From contig JBAWZV010000008.1 in NCBI GenBank assembly GCA_037142875.1, positions 1 to 64,000 on the forward strand: a stretch of 64,000 nt of DNA, given 5' to 3'. Shown here piece after piece: positions 52,661 to 61,131 of the stretch; the first letter of the stretch is position 1; every line of letters starts with the position of its first letter. Position numbers and translations under genes: made by a program. Under the pieces are notes generated by a model. It was not told the DNA's origin and did not search any database. It saw only the letters and a list, made by a program, of their open reading frames with translations. The DNA comes from PALSA-600 sp037142875. Its GTDB lineage: Bacteria; Actinomycetota; Thermoleophilia; Gaiellales; Gaiellaceae.

Positions 52661-54556
52661 TCAGGCCGTCTGAATCGCCGCGGCGTCGGTGATCGGCGCC
52701 TGGCAGGCGAACCGCTCGCAGACGTAGACCGCAGGCTTGCCGTCGACGAGGGTCTTCCCCGCGAGGAGCGGCACGCCCTCGGACGGGCCGAAGGCCACGA
52801 CCGAGCGCGGCTCCCAGGCGGCCAGTGCGGCCCGGGCGACGTCGCTCTCCGGGGCACCCACGATCGCGAGCTCGCGATGCGGGGCAAACAGCAGGTCGAG
52901 CGCGACGAGCGACCAGCCAAACGACGGCGCGGCGCTCGTGACGGCGTCCTTCACGAGGTGGAGCGCGCGGCGGGCGTGAGCCTCGAGCACGTCGTCGCCG
53001 TAGAGGCGCGAGAGCCGAAGCAGGACGTAGGCGAGCATCGCGTTGCCGCTCGGGGTCGGGTTGTCGTCGAGGTGCTTCTTGCGGGCGATCAGCTCCTCGC
53101 CGTCGACCGGGGTGTCGAAGAAGCCGCCGTGCTCCTCGTCGGCAAACAGCTCGACCGCCAGACGCGCCAGCCGGTTTGCCTCCTCGAGCCAGCGGAGCTC
53201 GCCGGTTGCGACGTGCAGCTCGATCAGGCCGTGCGCGACGTTTGCGTAGTCATCGAGGTACCCATACCCCTTCGCGACGCCGCCACGCCAGGTGCGATGA
53301 AGCCGACCGTCGGCCGATGAGAGCGAGCCGAGGAGCAGCTCACCGAGGCGACGACCGGCGTCGATCCACTCGGGCCGGTCGAGCGTCCGGCCGCACTCGG
53401 CGAGCGCAGCGAGCGTGAGACCGTTCCAGGAGGTGACCGCCTTGTCGTCGCGGGCCGGCTGCGCGCGCTCCTGGCGCGTCGCGAGCAGCTCGGCACGCAG
53501 CTCCGGGTCGAGGGTGCCGCGCAGCACGAACCGCCCACCCTCGAAGAAGTGGAGCATCTCGTCGGGAACACCGTCGGATCGCGTCCAGGTGAACGTCTTT
53601 CCCTCGACTCCTTCGGTATCGGCGTCCTGCGACGAGGCGAACCCGCCGTCGTCGAGCGCCAGCTCACGCAGCATGTACTCGATCGTCTCCTCGACAACCT
53701 GCCCGTAGCGCTCCTTGCCAATCACGCGCCAGCCATGCAGGTAGGCGACGGCGAGCTGCGCGTTGTCGTAGAGCATCTTCTCGAAGTGCGGGATCAGCCA
53801 GCGCTCGTCGACCGCGTAGCGATGAAAGCCACCGCCGACGAGGTCGTACATGCCGCCGGCAGCCATCGAGTCGAGCGTCTTCTCGACCATCCGCCAGTCG
53901 TTGCGGCGGGCGAGGTACTCGATCGCGGTCGAGAGCGGAAACTTCGGCGCCCTGCCCCAGCTTCCCCACTCGTAGTCGAACGAGCGAACGAGCATCTCGT
54001 AGGCATGCGCCATCGCGGCCTCGCCAAGGTCGCCCTCGGCCGGCGGGCGGCGCGCGCCCTCACGGAGATGGCCGATCACCTTGGTCGCCGTCTCCTGGAT
54101 CCTCGGCCGCCGCTCCTCGTCACGCCACGCCTCGGAGATCCCCCGGAGCACGTCGCGGAAGGCCGGCATCCGGTCGCGCGCAACCGGCGGGAAGTACGTG
54201 CCGCCCGCAAACGGCTCGGCCGCGGGCGTGAGGAACGCCGTCAGCGGCCAGCCGCCGCTGCCGGTCAGCCCCATCACCGCGTCCATGTAGATCGAGTCGA
54301 TGTCGGGCCGCTCCTCGCGGTCGACCTTGATGCAGACGAAGTTCTCGTTCATCACCGCGGCCGTCTCCGGGTTCGCGAACGACTCGCGCTCCATCACGTG
54401 GCACCAGTGACACGCCGAGTAGCCGACCGAGAGCAGGATCGGGCGATCCTCGCTGCGGGCGCGCTCGAACGCCTCCTCACCCCACGGGTACCAGTCGACC
54501 GGGTTGTCGGCGTGCTGGAGGAGGTACGGGCTCGTCTCGTCGGCCAGGCGATTCAT
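52661..54556 (-). CDS. Thioredoxin-domain protein, YyaL/DUF255 family
   Basis: The 631-residue protein has an N-terminal thioredoxin-like domain (SPYLLQHADNPVDWYPW, then SACHWCHVMERESF with a CxxC). A long helical (alpha/alpha)6-toroid domain resembling glycosidases follows. FDYEWGSWGRAPKFP and GGFHRYAVDERWLIPHFEKM are family motifs. Family members (SPATA20/YyaL) occur in all domains of life; their function is not settled. It is read with fbiC, and the PPOX gene lies 11 bases upstream of its start. Confidence 0.92.
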   Translation of the reverse strand: MNRLADETSPYLLQHADNPVDWYPWGEEAFERARSEDRPILLSVGYSACHWCHVMERESFANPETAAVMNENFVCIKVDREERPDIDSIYMDAVMGLTGSGGWPLTAFLTPAAEPFAGGTYFPPVARDRMPAFRDVLRGISEAWRDEERRPRIQETATKVIGHLREGARRPPAEGDLGEAAMAHAYEMLVRSFDYEWGSWGRAPKFPLSTAIEYLARRNDWRMVEKTLDSMAAGGMYDLVGGGFHRYAVDERWLIPHFEKMLYDNAQLAVAYLHGWRVIGKERYGQVVEETIEYMLRELALDDGGFASSQDADTEGVEGKTFTWTRSDGVPDEMLHFFEGGRFVLRGTLDPELRAELLATRQERAQPARDDKAVTSWNGLTLAALAECGRTLDRPEWIDAGRRLGELLLGSLSSADGRLHRTWRGGVAKGYGYLDDYANVAHGLIELHVATGELRWLEEANRLARLAVELFADEEHGGFFDTPVDGEELIARKKHLDDNPTPSGNAMLAYVLLRLSRLYGDDVLEAHARRALHLVKDAVTSAAPSFGWSLVALDLLFAPHRELAIVGAPESDVARAALAAWEPRSVVAFGPSEGVPLLAGKTLVDGKPAVYVCERFACQAPITDAAAIQTA

Positions 54557-54567
54557 CGGGCGAAAAG

Positions 54568-54954
54568 TTACTCCACGCCCATCGCGTGAACGCGCACCGG
54601 CTTGACGCGGACGAGCAGCCGCCCGTCCGGCTCGGGGTAGTCGGCTCCGCTGTACTTGTGCGACATCGCATGGATGTGCTCGGCGGCACCGTCGTCGCTC
54701 AGCTCGGCGACACCCTGGATCTCGACGTACCGGTACGGGTTTTCAAGGTCGAAGACGCTGATGCTCACGCGCGGGTCACGCTCGAGGTAGCGGCCCTTCG
54801 CCCTGGGCCTCGTGGTGGTGAACACGGCCGCCTCGCCGTCCCAGTCGATCCAGACCACGCTCGACTGCGGTGAGCCGTCGGGGCGGACGGTCGCGATCAC
54901 GGCGAAGTTCGGGTCGAGCAGGATCTGCGCCTGCGCATCGGTCAATCCGGCCAT
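54568..54954 (-). CDS. PPOX-class F420-dependent oxidoreductase
   Basis: This 128-residue split beta-barrel protein belongs to the flavin/deazaflavin oxidoreductase (FDOR-B) superfamily. The motif PNFAVIATVRPDGSPQSSVVWIDWDG is typical, as is PRVSISVFDLENPYRYVEIQG. ATG 54954 was chosen because AAGGAGGA is placed six bases upstream, the best SD in the window. Its closeness to fbiC fits use of F420. The reaction is unknown; family members reduce quinones, biliverdin or other small molecules. Confidence 0.88.
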   Translation of the reverse strand: MAGLTDAQAQILLDPNFAVIATVRPDGSPQSSVVWIDWDGEAAVFTTTRPRAKGRYLERDPRVSISVFDLENPYRYVEIQGVAELSDDGAAEHIHAMSHKYSGADYPEPDGRLLVRVKPVRVHAMGVE

Positions 54955-55125
54955 GTCTTCCTCCTTCAAAGTCTCGGGAACGTCCATTCTGCGGTCCGAG
55001 TGGCACGCACGGACATCTCATCGGTCGGAGCCTCCCTGCTGACGTCTCCCAATAAACGGCCTGTTCATGCCCTCCGAGGGGGGAACTGCCGCATCCCATG
55101 CCCCCGTGCGCTAGGTTCCCCGGCG

Positions 55126-55707
55126 ATGATCTACGGTCTATCGACGGGTCACCAGATTGGGCTGGGAGCAGCAGGGGCGATCTTCATCGTCTTCGCGCTG
55201 CTGTCCTCGTTCGTCTTCCCCCTCTTCAATCCGGACTTCCCGACCAAGCGCGGACTCGTCTGGTACCTGCCGCTCTGTTTCATCTTCTTCTTCGCGATGA
55301 TGGGCTCCGTGCTGGTCTTCGGCAAGGAGTCGAAGCCGGTCGAGGCTGAGGCGGCCGCAACGACGCCTGTCACCTCTCCGGTCGGGAAGGTCACGACCGG
55401 GCCGTACGCCGACGGCGACGAGGTTGCCGGCAAGGCCGTCTGGAACAGCGCCAGCTGTGCCGGCTGTCACACATTCGCCGCAGCAGGTTCGACCGGTGCG
55501 ACCGGCCCGGATCTCGACAAGCAGCTCGTCACCGACGCGGCAGACGCGAGCGAGCCCCTCGGCTCCTTCATCGCCGAGTCGATCACCGACCCGAACGTCT
55601 TCGTCGCGTCAGGCTTCTCGGCCGGCATGCCGCCGTACAGCCAGACGCTGACGCAGAAGCAGATCGCCGATCTCGTCGCGTTCGTGTACGACTCCGTCCA
55701 GTCCTAG
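55126..55707 (+). CDS. Membrane-anchored cytochrome c
   Basis: The 193-residue protein has two N-terminal membrane helices (about 12-35 and 47-66). An Ala/Pro/Thr linker follows, then a class I cytochrome c domain with the haem attachment motif CAGCH (Cys111-His115) and Met168 in SAGMPPYS as probable sixth ligand. The C-terminal helix IADLVAFVYDSV is typical. It probably carries electrons between the quinol-oxidising and terminal oxidase complexes on the outer face of the membrane. ATG 55126 was chosen because the family-like hydrophobic helix begins there. No oxidase genes are in the window. Confidence 0.9.
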   Translation: MIYGLSTGHQIGLGAAGAIFIVFALLSSFVFPLFNPDFPTKRGLVWYLPLCFIFFFAMMGSVLVFGKESKPVEAEAAATTPVTSPVGKVTTGPYADGDEVAGKAVWNSASCAGCHTFAAAGSTGATGPDLDKQLVTDAADASEPLGSFIAESITDPNVFVASGFSAGMPPYSQTLTQKQIADLVAFVYDSVQS

Positions 55708-55762
55708 GGCGTTCGAGTCCACCGAATCCTCCGCCTCGGCTGCGGTACCATGCGCGATCCCT

Positions 55763-55852
55763 GGAGAAGTGGCCGAGTGGCTGAAGGCGGCGCCCTGCTA
55801 AGGCGTTACAGGGGGTAAACCTCTGTCGAGGGTTCGAATCCCTCCTTCTCCG
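55763..55852 (+). tRNA. tRNA-Ser(GCT)
   Basis: The acceptor stem GGAGAAG pairs with CTTCTCC, with discriminator G. The anticodon loop CTGCTAA gives GCT (reads AGC/AGU). A long variable arm and GAGGG-TTCGAAT-CCCTC T-arm are present. It lies 55 bases after the cytochrome gene and is followed by a strong hairpin. Confidence 0.97.
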
Positions 55853-55855
55853 TCA

Positions 55856-55886
55856 TCCGTGGGGGAAACGCTGTTTCCCCCACGGA
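55856..55886 (+). terminator. Perfect hairpin after tRNA-Ser(GCT)
   Basis: A 14-bp perfect inverted repeat (55856-55869 with 55873-55886) has a 3-base GCT loop and begins four bases after the tRNA. No T-run follows; it may serve as terminator or 3' processing signal between the two tRNA-Ser genes. Confidence 0.75.
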
Positions 55887-55962
55887 CACCCTTCCCACCA
55901 CCGCTCCCGCTCTGCGAGTCAACCGCAGAGACCGGTCTTGAAGCGGGTAACCTAGAGGCGCT

Positions 55963-56049
55963 GGAGGGGTGGCAGAGCGGTCGAATGCGGCGGTCTCGAA
56001 AACCGTTATCCGCGCAAGCGGATCGGAGGTTCAAATCCTCTCCCCTCCG
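55963..56049 (+). tRNA. tRNA-Ser(CGA)
   Basis: The acceptor stem GGAGGGG pairs with CCCCTCC, with discriminator G. The anticodon loop CTCGAAA gives CGA (reads UCG). A long variable arm (TTATCCGCGCAAGCGGAT) and GGAGG-TTCAAAT-CCTCT T-arm are typical of class II tRNA-Ser. Confidence 0.97.
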
Positions 56050-56189
56050 TTCTCAGGGCCGGGATCTCGCACCGATGCGCGGGATTCCGGCCCCGGCAGC
56101 CTCACGCCGCCTAAGGTTCAGAGATCCCGTCAACGCACAGTGAGCGCGACAGTCCTCGACGAGCGCGCTCGACCGGAAAGAAGGACACG

Positions 56190-58367
56190 ATGACCGACGA
56201 GAGCACCTGCCCGATCACGAGCGCCGGCGGCCGATCGAACCGGGACTGGTGGCCGAACCAGCTCGACCTGAAGCGCCTGCAGGCAAACCCGCCCGCCGGC
56301 GACCCGATGGGCGCCGACTTCGACTACGCGCAGGCGTTCGCGACACTCGACCTCGATGCCCTGACGGCAGACATCGCGAACGCGATGACGACGTCGCAGG
56401 ACTGGTGGCCGGCCGACTACGGCCACTACGGCCCGCTCTTCATCCGGATGGCGTGGCACAGCGCCGGCACGTATCGCATCAGCGACGGCCGCGGCGGCGG
56501 CGGAGCGGGCATGCAGCGCTTCGCGCCCCTGAACAGCTGGCCCGACAACGCAAACCTCGACAAGGCACGCCGGCTGCTGTGGCCCGTCAAGCAGCGCTAC
56601 GGGCAGAAGATCTCGTGGGCCGACCTGATGATCCTGGCCGGCAACGTCGCGCTCGAGTCGATGGGGCTTGCGACGTTCGGCTTCGGCGGCGGTCGTGCAG
56701 ACGTCTGGGAGCCTGACGAGACCTACTGGGGCACCGAAGCCGAGTGGCTTGCCGACGAGCGGCACAGCGGCGACCGCGACCTCTCAAATCCTCTTGCGGC
56801 GGTGCAGATGGGCCTCATCTACGTGAACCCGGAGGGGCCAGACGGCATCCCCGACCCGCTTGCCGCAGCCCGCGATATCCGCGAGACGTTCGCGCGCATG
56901 GCGATGAACGACGAGGAGACCGTGGCGCTGATCGCCGGCGGCCATACGTTTGGCAAGACGCATGGGGCGGCCGACCCGAGCAGGCACATCGGGCCCGAGC
57001 CCGAGGCGGCGGCGCTCGAGCAGATGGGCCTCGGCTGGGGAAATAGCTACGGCACAGGCAGCGGCAACGACACGATCACAAGCGGGCTGGAGGGTGCCTG
57101 GACGCCCACGCCCGTGACGTGGGACAACAGCTTCTTCGAGACGCTGTTTCGCTACGAGTGGGAACTGACGAAGAGCCCCGCAGGCGCGCAGCAGTGGGTC
57201 CCGACCGACCCCGAGGCGACGAGTGCCGTGCCGGATCCCCACGACCCGTCGAAGACGCACGCCCCGGTGATGCTCACGACCGACCTCGCGCTGCGGCTCG
57301 ACCCGATCTACCAGCCGATCTCACGGCGCTTTCTCGAGAACCCGCAGGCGTTCACCGACGCCTTCGCGCGGGCGTGGTTCAAGCTGACCCACCGCGACAT
57401 GGGCCCGATCGCGCGGTACCTCGGCCCGCTCGTCCCGGCCGAGGCCCTGCTGTGGCAGGACCCCGTTCCGCCGGTCACCCACGATCTCGTCGGGCCCGAC
57501 GAGATCGCCGCCCTCAAGGCGACCCTCCTCGCTTCGGGTCTGTCCGTCTCTCAGCTCGTCTCGACCGCATGGGCGTCGGCATCGACCTTCCGCGGCACCG
57601 ACAAGCGCGGCGGCGCAAACGGCGCGCGCATCCGCCTGGAGCCGCAGAAGGACTGGGCCGTCAACAACCCGGCCGGGTTGGCACCGGTGCTCGCAACGCT
57701 CGAGCAGATCCAGCAGGAGTTCAACGCGTCACAGGCCGCTGGCACCACGCAGGTCTCACTCGCCGACCTGATCGTGCTCGGCGGCTGCGTGGGCGTCGAG
57801 CAGGCCGCACGGAACGCCGGGCTCGACGTCTCGGTCCCCTTCACCCCGGGCCGCACCGACGCGTCGCAGGAGCAGACGGACGTGGAGTCGTTCGCCGTGC
57901 TGGAGCCGACCGCGGACGGGTTCCGCAACTATCTCGGCGACGGCAACCGACGCCCGGCAGAGCATCTGCTGGTCGACCGGGCGAACCTGCTGACGCTGAC
58001 CACGCCCGAGCTGACCGTCCTCGTGGGCGGGCTGCGTGTCCTTCGGGCGAACGTTGGTGACGCGGAGCTTGGCGTCCTCACGCACCGGGCCGAGACGCTG
58101 ACCAACGACTTCTTCGTCCACCTGCTGGACAGCGGCACGACATGGGCGCCGACGTCCCAGGCCGAGGAGGTCTTCGAGGCCCGCGACCGCACGACCGGTG
58201 AGCTGCGGTGGAAGGGCAGCCGCGTCGACCTCGTCTTCGGTTCGAACTCCCAGCTTCGCGCGATCGCGGAGGTCTACGGGGCCGCAGACGCAGAGGAGAA
58301 GTTCGTCCGCGACTTCGTCACGGCATGGGACAAGGTCATGAACCTCGACCGGTTCGACCTCGACTGA
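56190..58367 (+). CDS. katG: Catalase-peroxidase
   Basis: KatG is a bifunctional haem enzyme detoxifying hydrogen peroxide. The 725-residue protein has the distal site in FIRMAWHSAGTYRISDGRGG (Arg, Trp and His). The crosslinking Tyr is in MGLIYVNPEGPDG, and the proximal His in ALIAGGHTFGKTHG. The duplicated C-terminal half (residues about 430-725) is inactive, as usual. ATG 56190 has GGAAAGAAGGA-type purines just upstream. No furA regulator is adjacent, unlike in mycobacteria; 140 bases to the tRNA gene hold the promoter. Confidence 0.97.
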   Translation: MTDESTCPITSAGGRSNRDWWPNQLDLKRLQANPPAGDPMGADFDYAQAFATLDLDALTADIANAMTTSQDWWPADYGHYGPLFIRMAWHSAGTYRISDGRGGGGAGMQRFAPLNSWPDNANLDKARRLLWPVKQRYGQKISWADLMILAGNVALESMGLATFGFGGGRADVWEPDETYWGTEAEWLADERHSGDRDLSNPLAAVQMGLIYVNPEGPDGIPDPLAAARDIRETFARMAMNDEETVALIAGGHTFGKTHGAADPSRHIGPEPEAAALEQMGLGWGNSYGTGSGNDTITSGLEGAWTPTPVTWDNSFFETLFRYEWELTKSPAGAQQWVPTDPEATSAVPDPHDPSKTHAPVMLTTDLALRLDPIYQPISRRFLENPQAFTDAFARAWFKLTHRDMGPIARYLGPLVPAEALLWQDPVPPVTHDLVGPDEIAALKATLLASGLSVSQLVSTAWASASTFRGTDKRGGANGARIRLEPQKDWAVNNPAGLAPVLATLEQIQQEFNASQAAGTTQVSLADLIVLGGCVGVEQAARNAGLDVSVPFTPGRTDASQEQTDVESFAVLEPTADGFRNYLGDGNRRPAEHLLVDRANLLTLTTPELTVLVGGLRVLRANVGDAELGVLTHRAETLTNDFFVHLLDSGTTWAPTSQAEEVFEARDRTTGELRWKGSRVDLVFGSNSQLRAIAEVYGAADAEEKFVRDFVTAWDKVMNLDRFDLD

Positions 58368-58386
58368 ACCCGCGGATGTCGCCCAG

Positions 58387-58755
58387 CTAGACCCGGCGCT
58401 GCGACTTCGCGACGATCTGGGAGAGTGTCCGCCTGATCCTCGTGCGTGCTCGTCGGCTTGAGTGAGGCAACGGGTGACCGTTGCCCGCCGGTGCCTGCTG
58501 CTCCGGCTCCGCGGGGGCGGGAGCGCCGTGGTAGAGGTGCGCGCGCCACTCGTCTCGCATGACGTCGCTGATCTCCGCGCCAGCGAGCTGACGCTCGAAG
58601 CGAGCGACGATCCGCGCGAGCCGATCGTCAAGGTGGCGGCGAGCGCTTCCGTGCTCGTGAGTGCGCCGATGCTCGTCGCGGGCATGGCGGTACTCCGACA
58701 CCGATGCTTCGAGCGCCTCACGGGCCGACAGCGCCGGTTCGTGGTTGGTGGGCAC
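58387..58755 (-). CDS. Hypothetical charged helical protein
   Basis: The 122-residue frame encodes a His/Arg/Glu-rich protein predicted to be largely helical (SVSEYRHARDEHRRTHEH, then DDRLARIVARFERQLAG), followed by a Pro/Ala linker and a basic tail (RRARTRIRRTL). There is no signal peptide. The start is GTG 58755, with no clear SD. It is convergent with katG, 19 bases away. No function is recognised; it could be a real small protein or a chance frame in GC-rich DNA. Confidence 0.5.
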   Translation of the reverse strand: MPTNHEPALSAREALEASVSEYRHARDEHRRTHEHGSARRHLDDRLARIVARFERQLAGAEISDVMRDEWRAHLYHGAPAPAEPEQQAPAGNGHPLPHSSRRARTRIRRTLSQIVAKSQRRV

Positions 58756-58891
58756 CTAGCCATCTTGCTGCCCGACATGCCGAAGACCATCAGGGTCAGG
58801 ACGGATGCGGCTGTGGCTTTACCGCAGGGAGCTAGCAGCCGTCGCTGCAGCGATCAGTCTACGCCCGGTGCGAGTCGCCACCCCGGCGTGA

Positions 58892-59407
58892 CTACTGGCA
58901 GACTTTTTCGCTCGGCGCCGTGATGGCGAAGCCGTAGATGACGCCCGAGGCCGTGTAGAACGACATCGTCGTCGTGGCGTTCACCCTCCACCAGAGCGCG
59001 ACGTATCCGATGCACGACGTCTGGGTCGGGTTCGGATACACGTTGTAGATGTTGGTGATCGGGTCGAAGGTCATGGCGCCCCTCATGCCCCAGCCGATCG
59101 GTGAGCCGAGCGTGAAGACGCTCACCACCTTGCCGGCCTTGTCGAACTTGACGGCGGCGCCGAGCGGCTCACCCGTCGGGTACTCGTAGAACCAGGTCGT
59201 GACCTTGCAGTAGGAGCAGAGCTCGTACCGGCTTCCCCAGAGCTGCTTGACGCGTGCCTGAGGCGTGCCAAGGCTGACGCCGGCAATCGACTTGCCCGGG
59301 ACGAGAGCGCCCCGCGTCGGGAACCCCGAAGCGTGCGTGCCGGAGGTCTTCGCAGCGGCGTGGCTCGGCGTGAAGGCAAGAGCGAGCGAGAGAACGAGAC
59401 TCAGCAC
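58892..59407 (-). CDS. Secreted protein, paralogue of 62622-63176
   Basis: The 171-residue protein has a signal peptide (LSLVLSLALAFTPSHA) followed by one compact domain with PGKSIAGVSLGTPQARVKQL, an arrangement resembling SmpA/OmlA-like small domains ('iagv.lG.t...v...lG'). CSYCK and SCIGYVA hold four of its Cys. About 75 percent of the mature residues match the protein at 62622-63176, so the two are a clear duplication. The GTG start at 59407 lies inside the stem of an 8-bp hairpin. The function is unknown; probably an exported, disulfide-bonded protein. Confidence 0.8.
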   Translation of the reverse strand: MLSLVLSLALAFTPSHAAAKTSGTHASGFPTRGALVPGKSIAGVSLGTPQARVKQLWGSRYELCSYCKVTTWFYEYPTGEPLGAAVKFDKAGKVVSVFTLGSPIGWGMRGAMTFDPITNIYNVYPNPTQTSCIGYVALWWRVNATTTMSFYTASGVIYGFAITAPSEKVCQ

Positions 59408-59504
59408 GGGGAATCAACCCCCGTGCGCGGCGACCCCGACGGTCGTCCGAAGTAGTCCGGCTCGAGCACAGTGCCCATTTCGGGGGAAATAGTACCCAAC
59501 CGGA

Positions 59505-59523
59505 GTACCCGTCAAGTGGGTAC
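59505..59523 (-). terminator. Small hairpin after the 59527-59664 ORF
   Basis: A 6-bp stem GTACCC/GGGTAC with a 7-base loop lies three bases past the stop of the small minus-strand ORF. There is only a weak T-run, so it is a tentative terminator. Confidence 0.35.
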
Positions 59524-59526
59524 CGC

Positions 59527-59664
59527 TCAGTGAGACTTGCCGTGCTCGGCATCGTGCCGACGCCACGACCGCCGGACGTAGAACGCGAGCACGCCGACGA
59601 TGGGCCACGCCCCGAACATCGCGCCCGCGATGACCCACGTGAGGGCTGCCATCCCGACGATCAC
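59527..59664 (-). CDS. Small membrane protein (45 residues)
   Basis: The short frame encodes MIVGMAALTWVIAGAMFGAW and then PIVGVLAFYVRRSWRRHDAE before its end. This gives one or two membrane helices followed by a basic/His tail, the layout of many actinobacterial small membrane proteins. GTG 59664 was chosen because GAGAGG lies nine bases upstream; ATG 59652 is possible. No homologue is recognised. The hydrophobicity pattern, an SD and a following hairpin support it. Confidence 0.5.
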   Translation of the reverse strand: MIVGMAALTWVIAGAMFGAWPIVGVLAFYVRRSWRRHDAEHGKSH

Positions 59665-59750
59665 CGGTGCCGCCTCTCACGAGACGGGATTGCGCGCACG
59701 CTCACGGACGACATTCTGCCCGCAATCGAACCGGCGCATATCGTCTGGGT

Positions 59751-60710
59751 GTGGACGCTCTCGCCGCCGCCGTGCTCCTCGAGCGCTTCGGGCGCAACCC
59801 GCTGTCGTTCTGCATCCGCTACGACGCGCCGTGGCGGTTCCACGATGGCACGACCGTCGCCGGAGCCGTCCCGTACCTCGAACGCGGCGGCGTGGCTGTT
59901 GTCTGGGGCGACCCGCTTGCGGCCCCGGATGACACCGCCGAGCTCCTGCGCGAGGCGACGTCGGCCCTGCGGAAACGCCGCCGCCGGATCTGCCTGCTTC
60001 TCGCCGGTGCTGAGACAGCCCTGGCGGCGCTCCGCCAGGGCTACGGCGTCCTCAAGATCGGCGAGCAGCCGTTCTTTGCGCTCCGCAGCTGGCCGCCCCC
60101 GCGGGGCGACTCCGGCAAACGGCTGCGCTGGTGCATGAACAAGGCAGCCCGCGCGGGCGTCCACGTTCGCCGCTACGGCCCGGGCGACGAGACGCTCGCG
60201 CTCGACGCCGTCGCCGCATGGGAACGTGGCCTCGGCCGCGCCCCGACAGGCTCGTTCCTGCGCGCCTCACCACTGACGCTGCTCGAGGAGAAGCGGCTCT
60301 TCATCGCCTCGTGCGACGGCCGCGTCGAAGCGCTGCTTGCCTGCGCGCCCGTTCCGGCGGAGAACGGCTGGTTCCTCGAGGATCTGATCCGCCGACCCGA
60401 CGCACCCATGGGAGCGACCGAGGCCGTGATGGTCGCGGCGCTCGAAGCCCTCGCCGCTGAAGGCGCCGAGTGCGCCTGGATGGACGTCGCGCCGCTCCGG
60501 GGCTCGGAGGCACAGCTCGACGGGCGCACACGCATGCTCTTCAAGGCCGCCGCGCCCGCGCTCTCATTCTTCGACTCCCGCTACCACTTTCGTGCGCTGA
60601 CGACGTACCTTGACAAGTTCCAGCCGACGAGCTGGACGCCGCGCTACGTCGCACTCAACCCGGTGATCCCGACGGTCGGGTTGATCCGGGCGGTCAACGC
60701 CCTGCTCTGA
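59751..60710 (+). CDS. DUF2156/LPG synthase C-terminal-like acyltransferase domain protein
   Basis: This 319-residue soluble protein resembles the C-terminal (FemABX/GNAT-like) domain of lysylphosphatidylglycerol synthase. FCIRYDAPWRFHDG and YLERGGVAVVWGDPLAA match its beginning, LRWCMNKAARAGVHVRRYGP the middle and FFDSRYHFRALTTYLDKFQP the end ('l..fK.kF.p.w...Y'). Without the membrane flippase domain it cannot be a full MprF; it probably transfers an aminoacyl group from a tRNA to a lipid or other acceptor. The GTG at 59751 starts just before the first strand, with no good SD. The longer frame to 59667 has an unlikely Arg-rich lead. Confidence 0.8.
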   Translation: MDALAAAVLLERFGRNPLSFCIRYDAPWRFHDGTTVAGAVPYLERGGVAVVWGDPLAAPDDTAELLREATSALRKRRRRICLLLAGAETALAALRQGYGVLKIGEQPFFALRSWPPPRGDSGKRLRWCMNKAARAGVHVRRYGPGDETLALDAVAAWERGLGRAPTGSFLRASPLTLLEEKRLFIASCDGRVEALLACAPVPAENGWFLEDLIRRPDAPMGATEAVMVAALEALAAEGAECAWMDVAPLRGSEAQLDGRTRMLFKAAAPALSFFDSRYHFRALTTYLDKFQPTSWTPRYVALNPVIPTVGLIRAVNALL

Positions 60711-60778
60711 CGCGCGTCGTCTCGCGCCGTGCCCAACCGGGCGTGCCGAGCGGCGCAACGGCTACCCTGCCTGAGCCC

Positions 60779-60867
60779 GGAGAGGTGTCCGAGTGGTCTA
60801 AGGAGCGCGACTGGAAATCGCGTATGTGCTGAAAGGTGCATCGAGGGTTCAAATCCCTCTCTCTCCG
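60779..60867 (+). tRNA. tRNA-Ser(GGA)
   Basis: The acceptor stem GGAGAGG pairs with TCTCTCC (one G-U), with discriminator G. The anticodon loop CTGGAAA gives GGA (reads UCC/UCU). A long variable arm and GAGGG-TTCAAAT-CCCTC T-arm complete it. It is the third Ser isoacceptor within 5.1 kb, 68 bases after the DUF2156 gene. Confidence 0.97.
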
Positions 60868-60905
60868 CTGAGAAGAAGGGACTGTCGGGGGTTGGCACCT
60901 GCGAC

Positions 60906-60935
60906 GCGCGGATGCGGCAGGCGCCGCATCCGCGC
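60906..60935. terminator. Bidirectional hairpin between tRNA-Ser and hicA
   Basis: A 13-bp perfect inverted repeat (60906-60918 with 60923-60935) has an AGGC loop. It lies between tRNA-Ser(GGA) and the end of the convergent hicA gene and could end both transcripts. No T-run is seen on either strand. Confidence 0.65.
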
Positions 60936-60936
60936 C

Positions 60937-61131
60937 CTACCGGCTGCCGGTCGGCGGAGGCACGCCGAGCTGAGCGCAGATCTTGCGGGCGAGACCGACG
61001 TCGATCTCACGATGACGCGGTATCACCGAACGGGCGCCATCGGGTGCGGCCCAGCGGGTGTGATTCGCGCCCTCGTCGATCTGCCAGCAGTCGTGAGCGC
61101 GAAGGTGACGTTCGAGGTCGCGGCGCTTCAC
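60937..61131 (-). CDS. hicA: HicA-type mRNA interferase toxin
   Basis: This 64-residue dsRBD-fold toxin would cleave mRNA independently of the ribosome. It starts MKRRDLERHLRAHDCWQIDEG, and the sequence GANHTRW carries the catalytic His (His24) in the conserved 'G.sH' place. SVIPRHREIDVGLARKICAQLG matches the family's 'vP.H...i..gtl..IlkqaG'. It overlaps the antitoxin gene hicB by four bases, with the toxin downstream. This is the usual order in many HicBA loci but opposite to the E. coli hicAB order. Confidence 0.88.
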   Translation of the reverse strand: MKRRDLERHLRAHDCWQIDEGANHTRWAAPDGARSVIPRHREIDVGLARKICAQLGVPPPTGSR

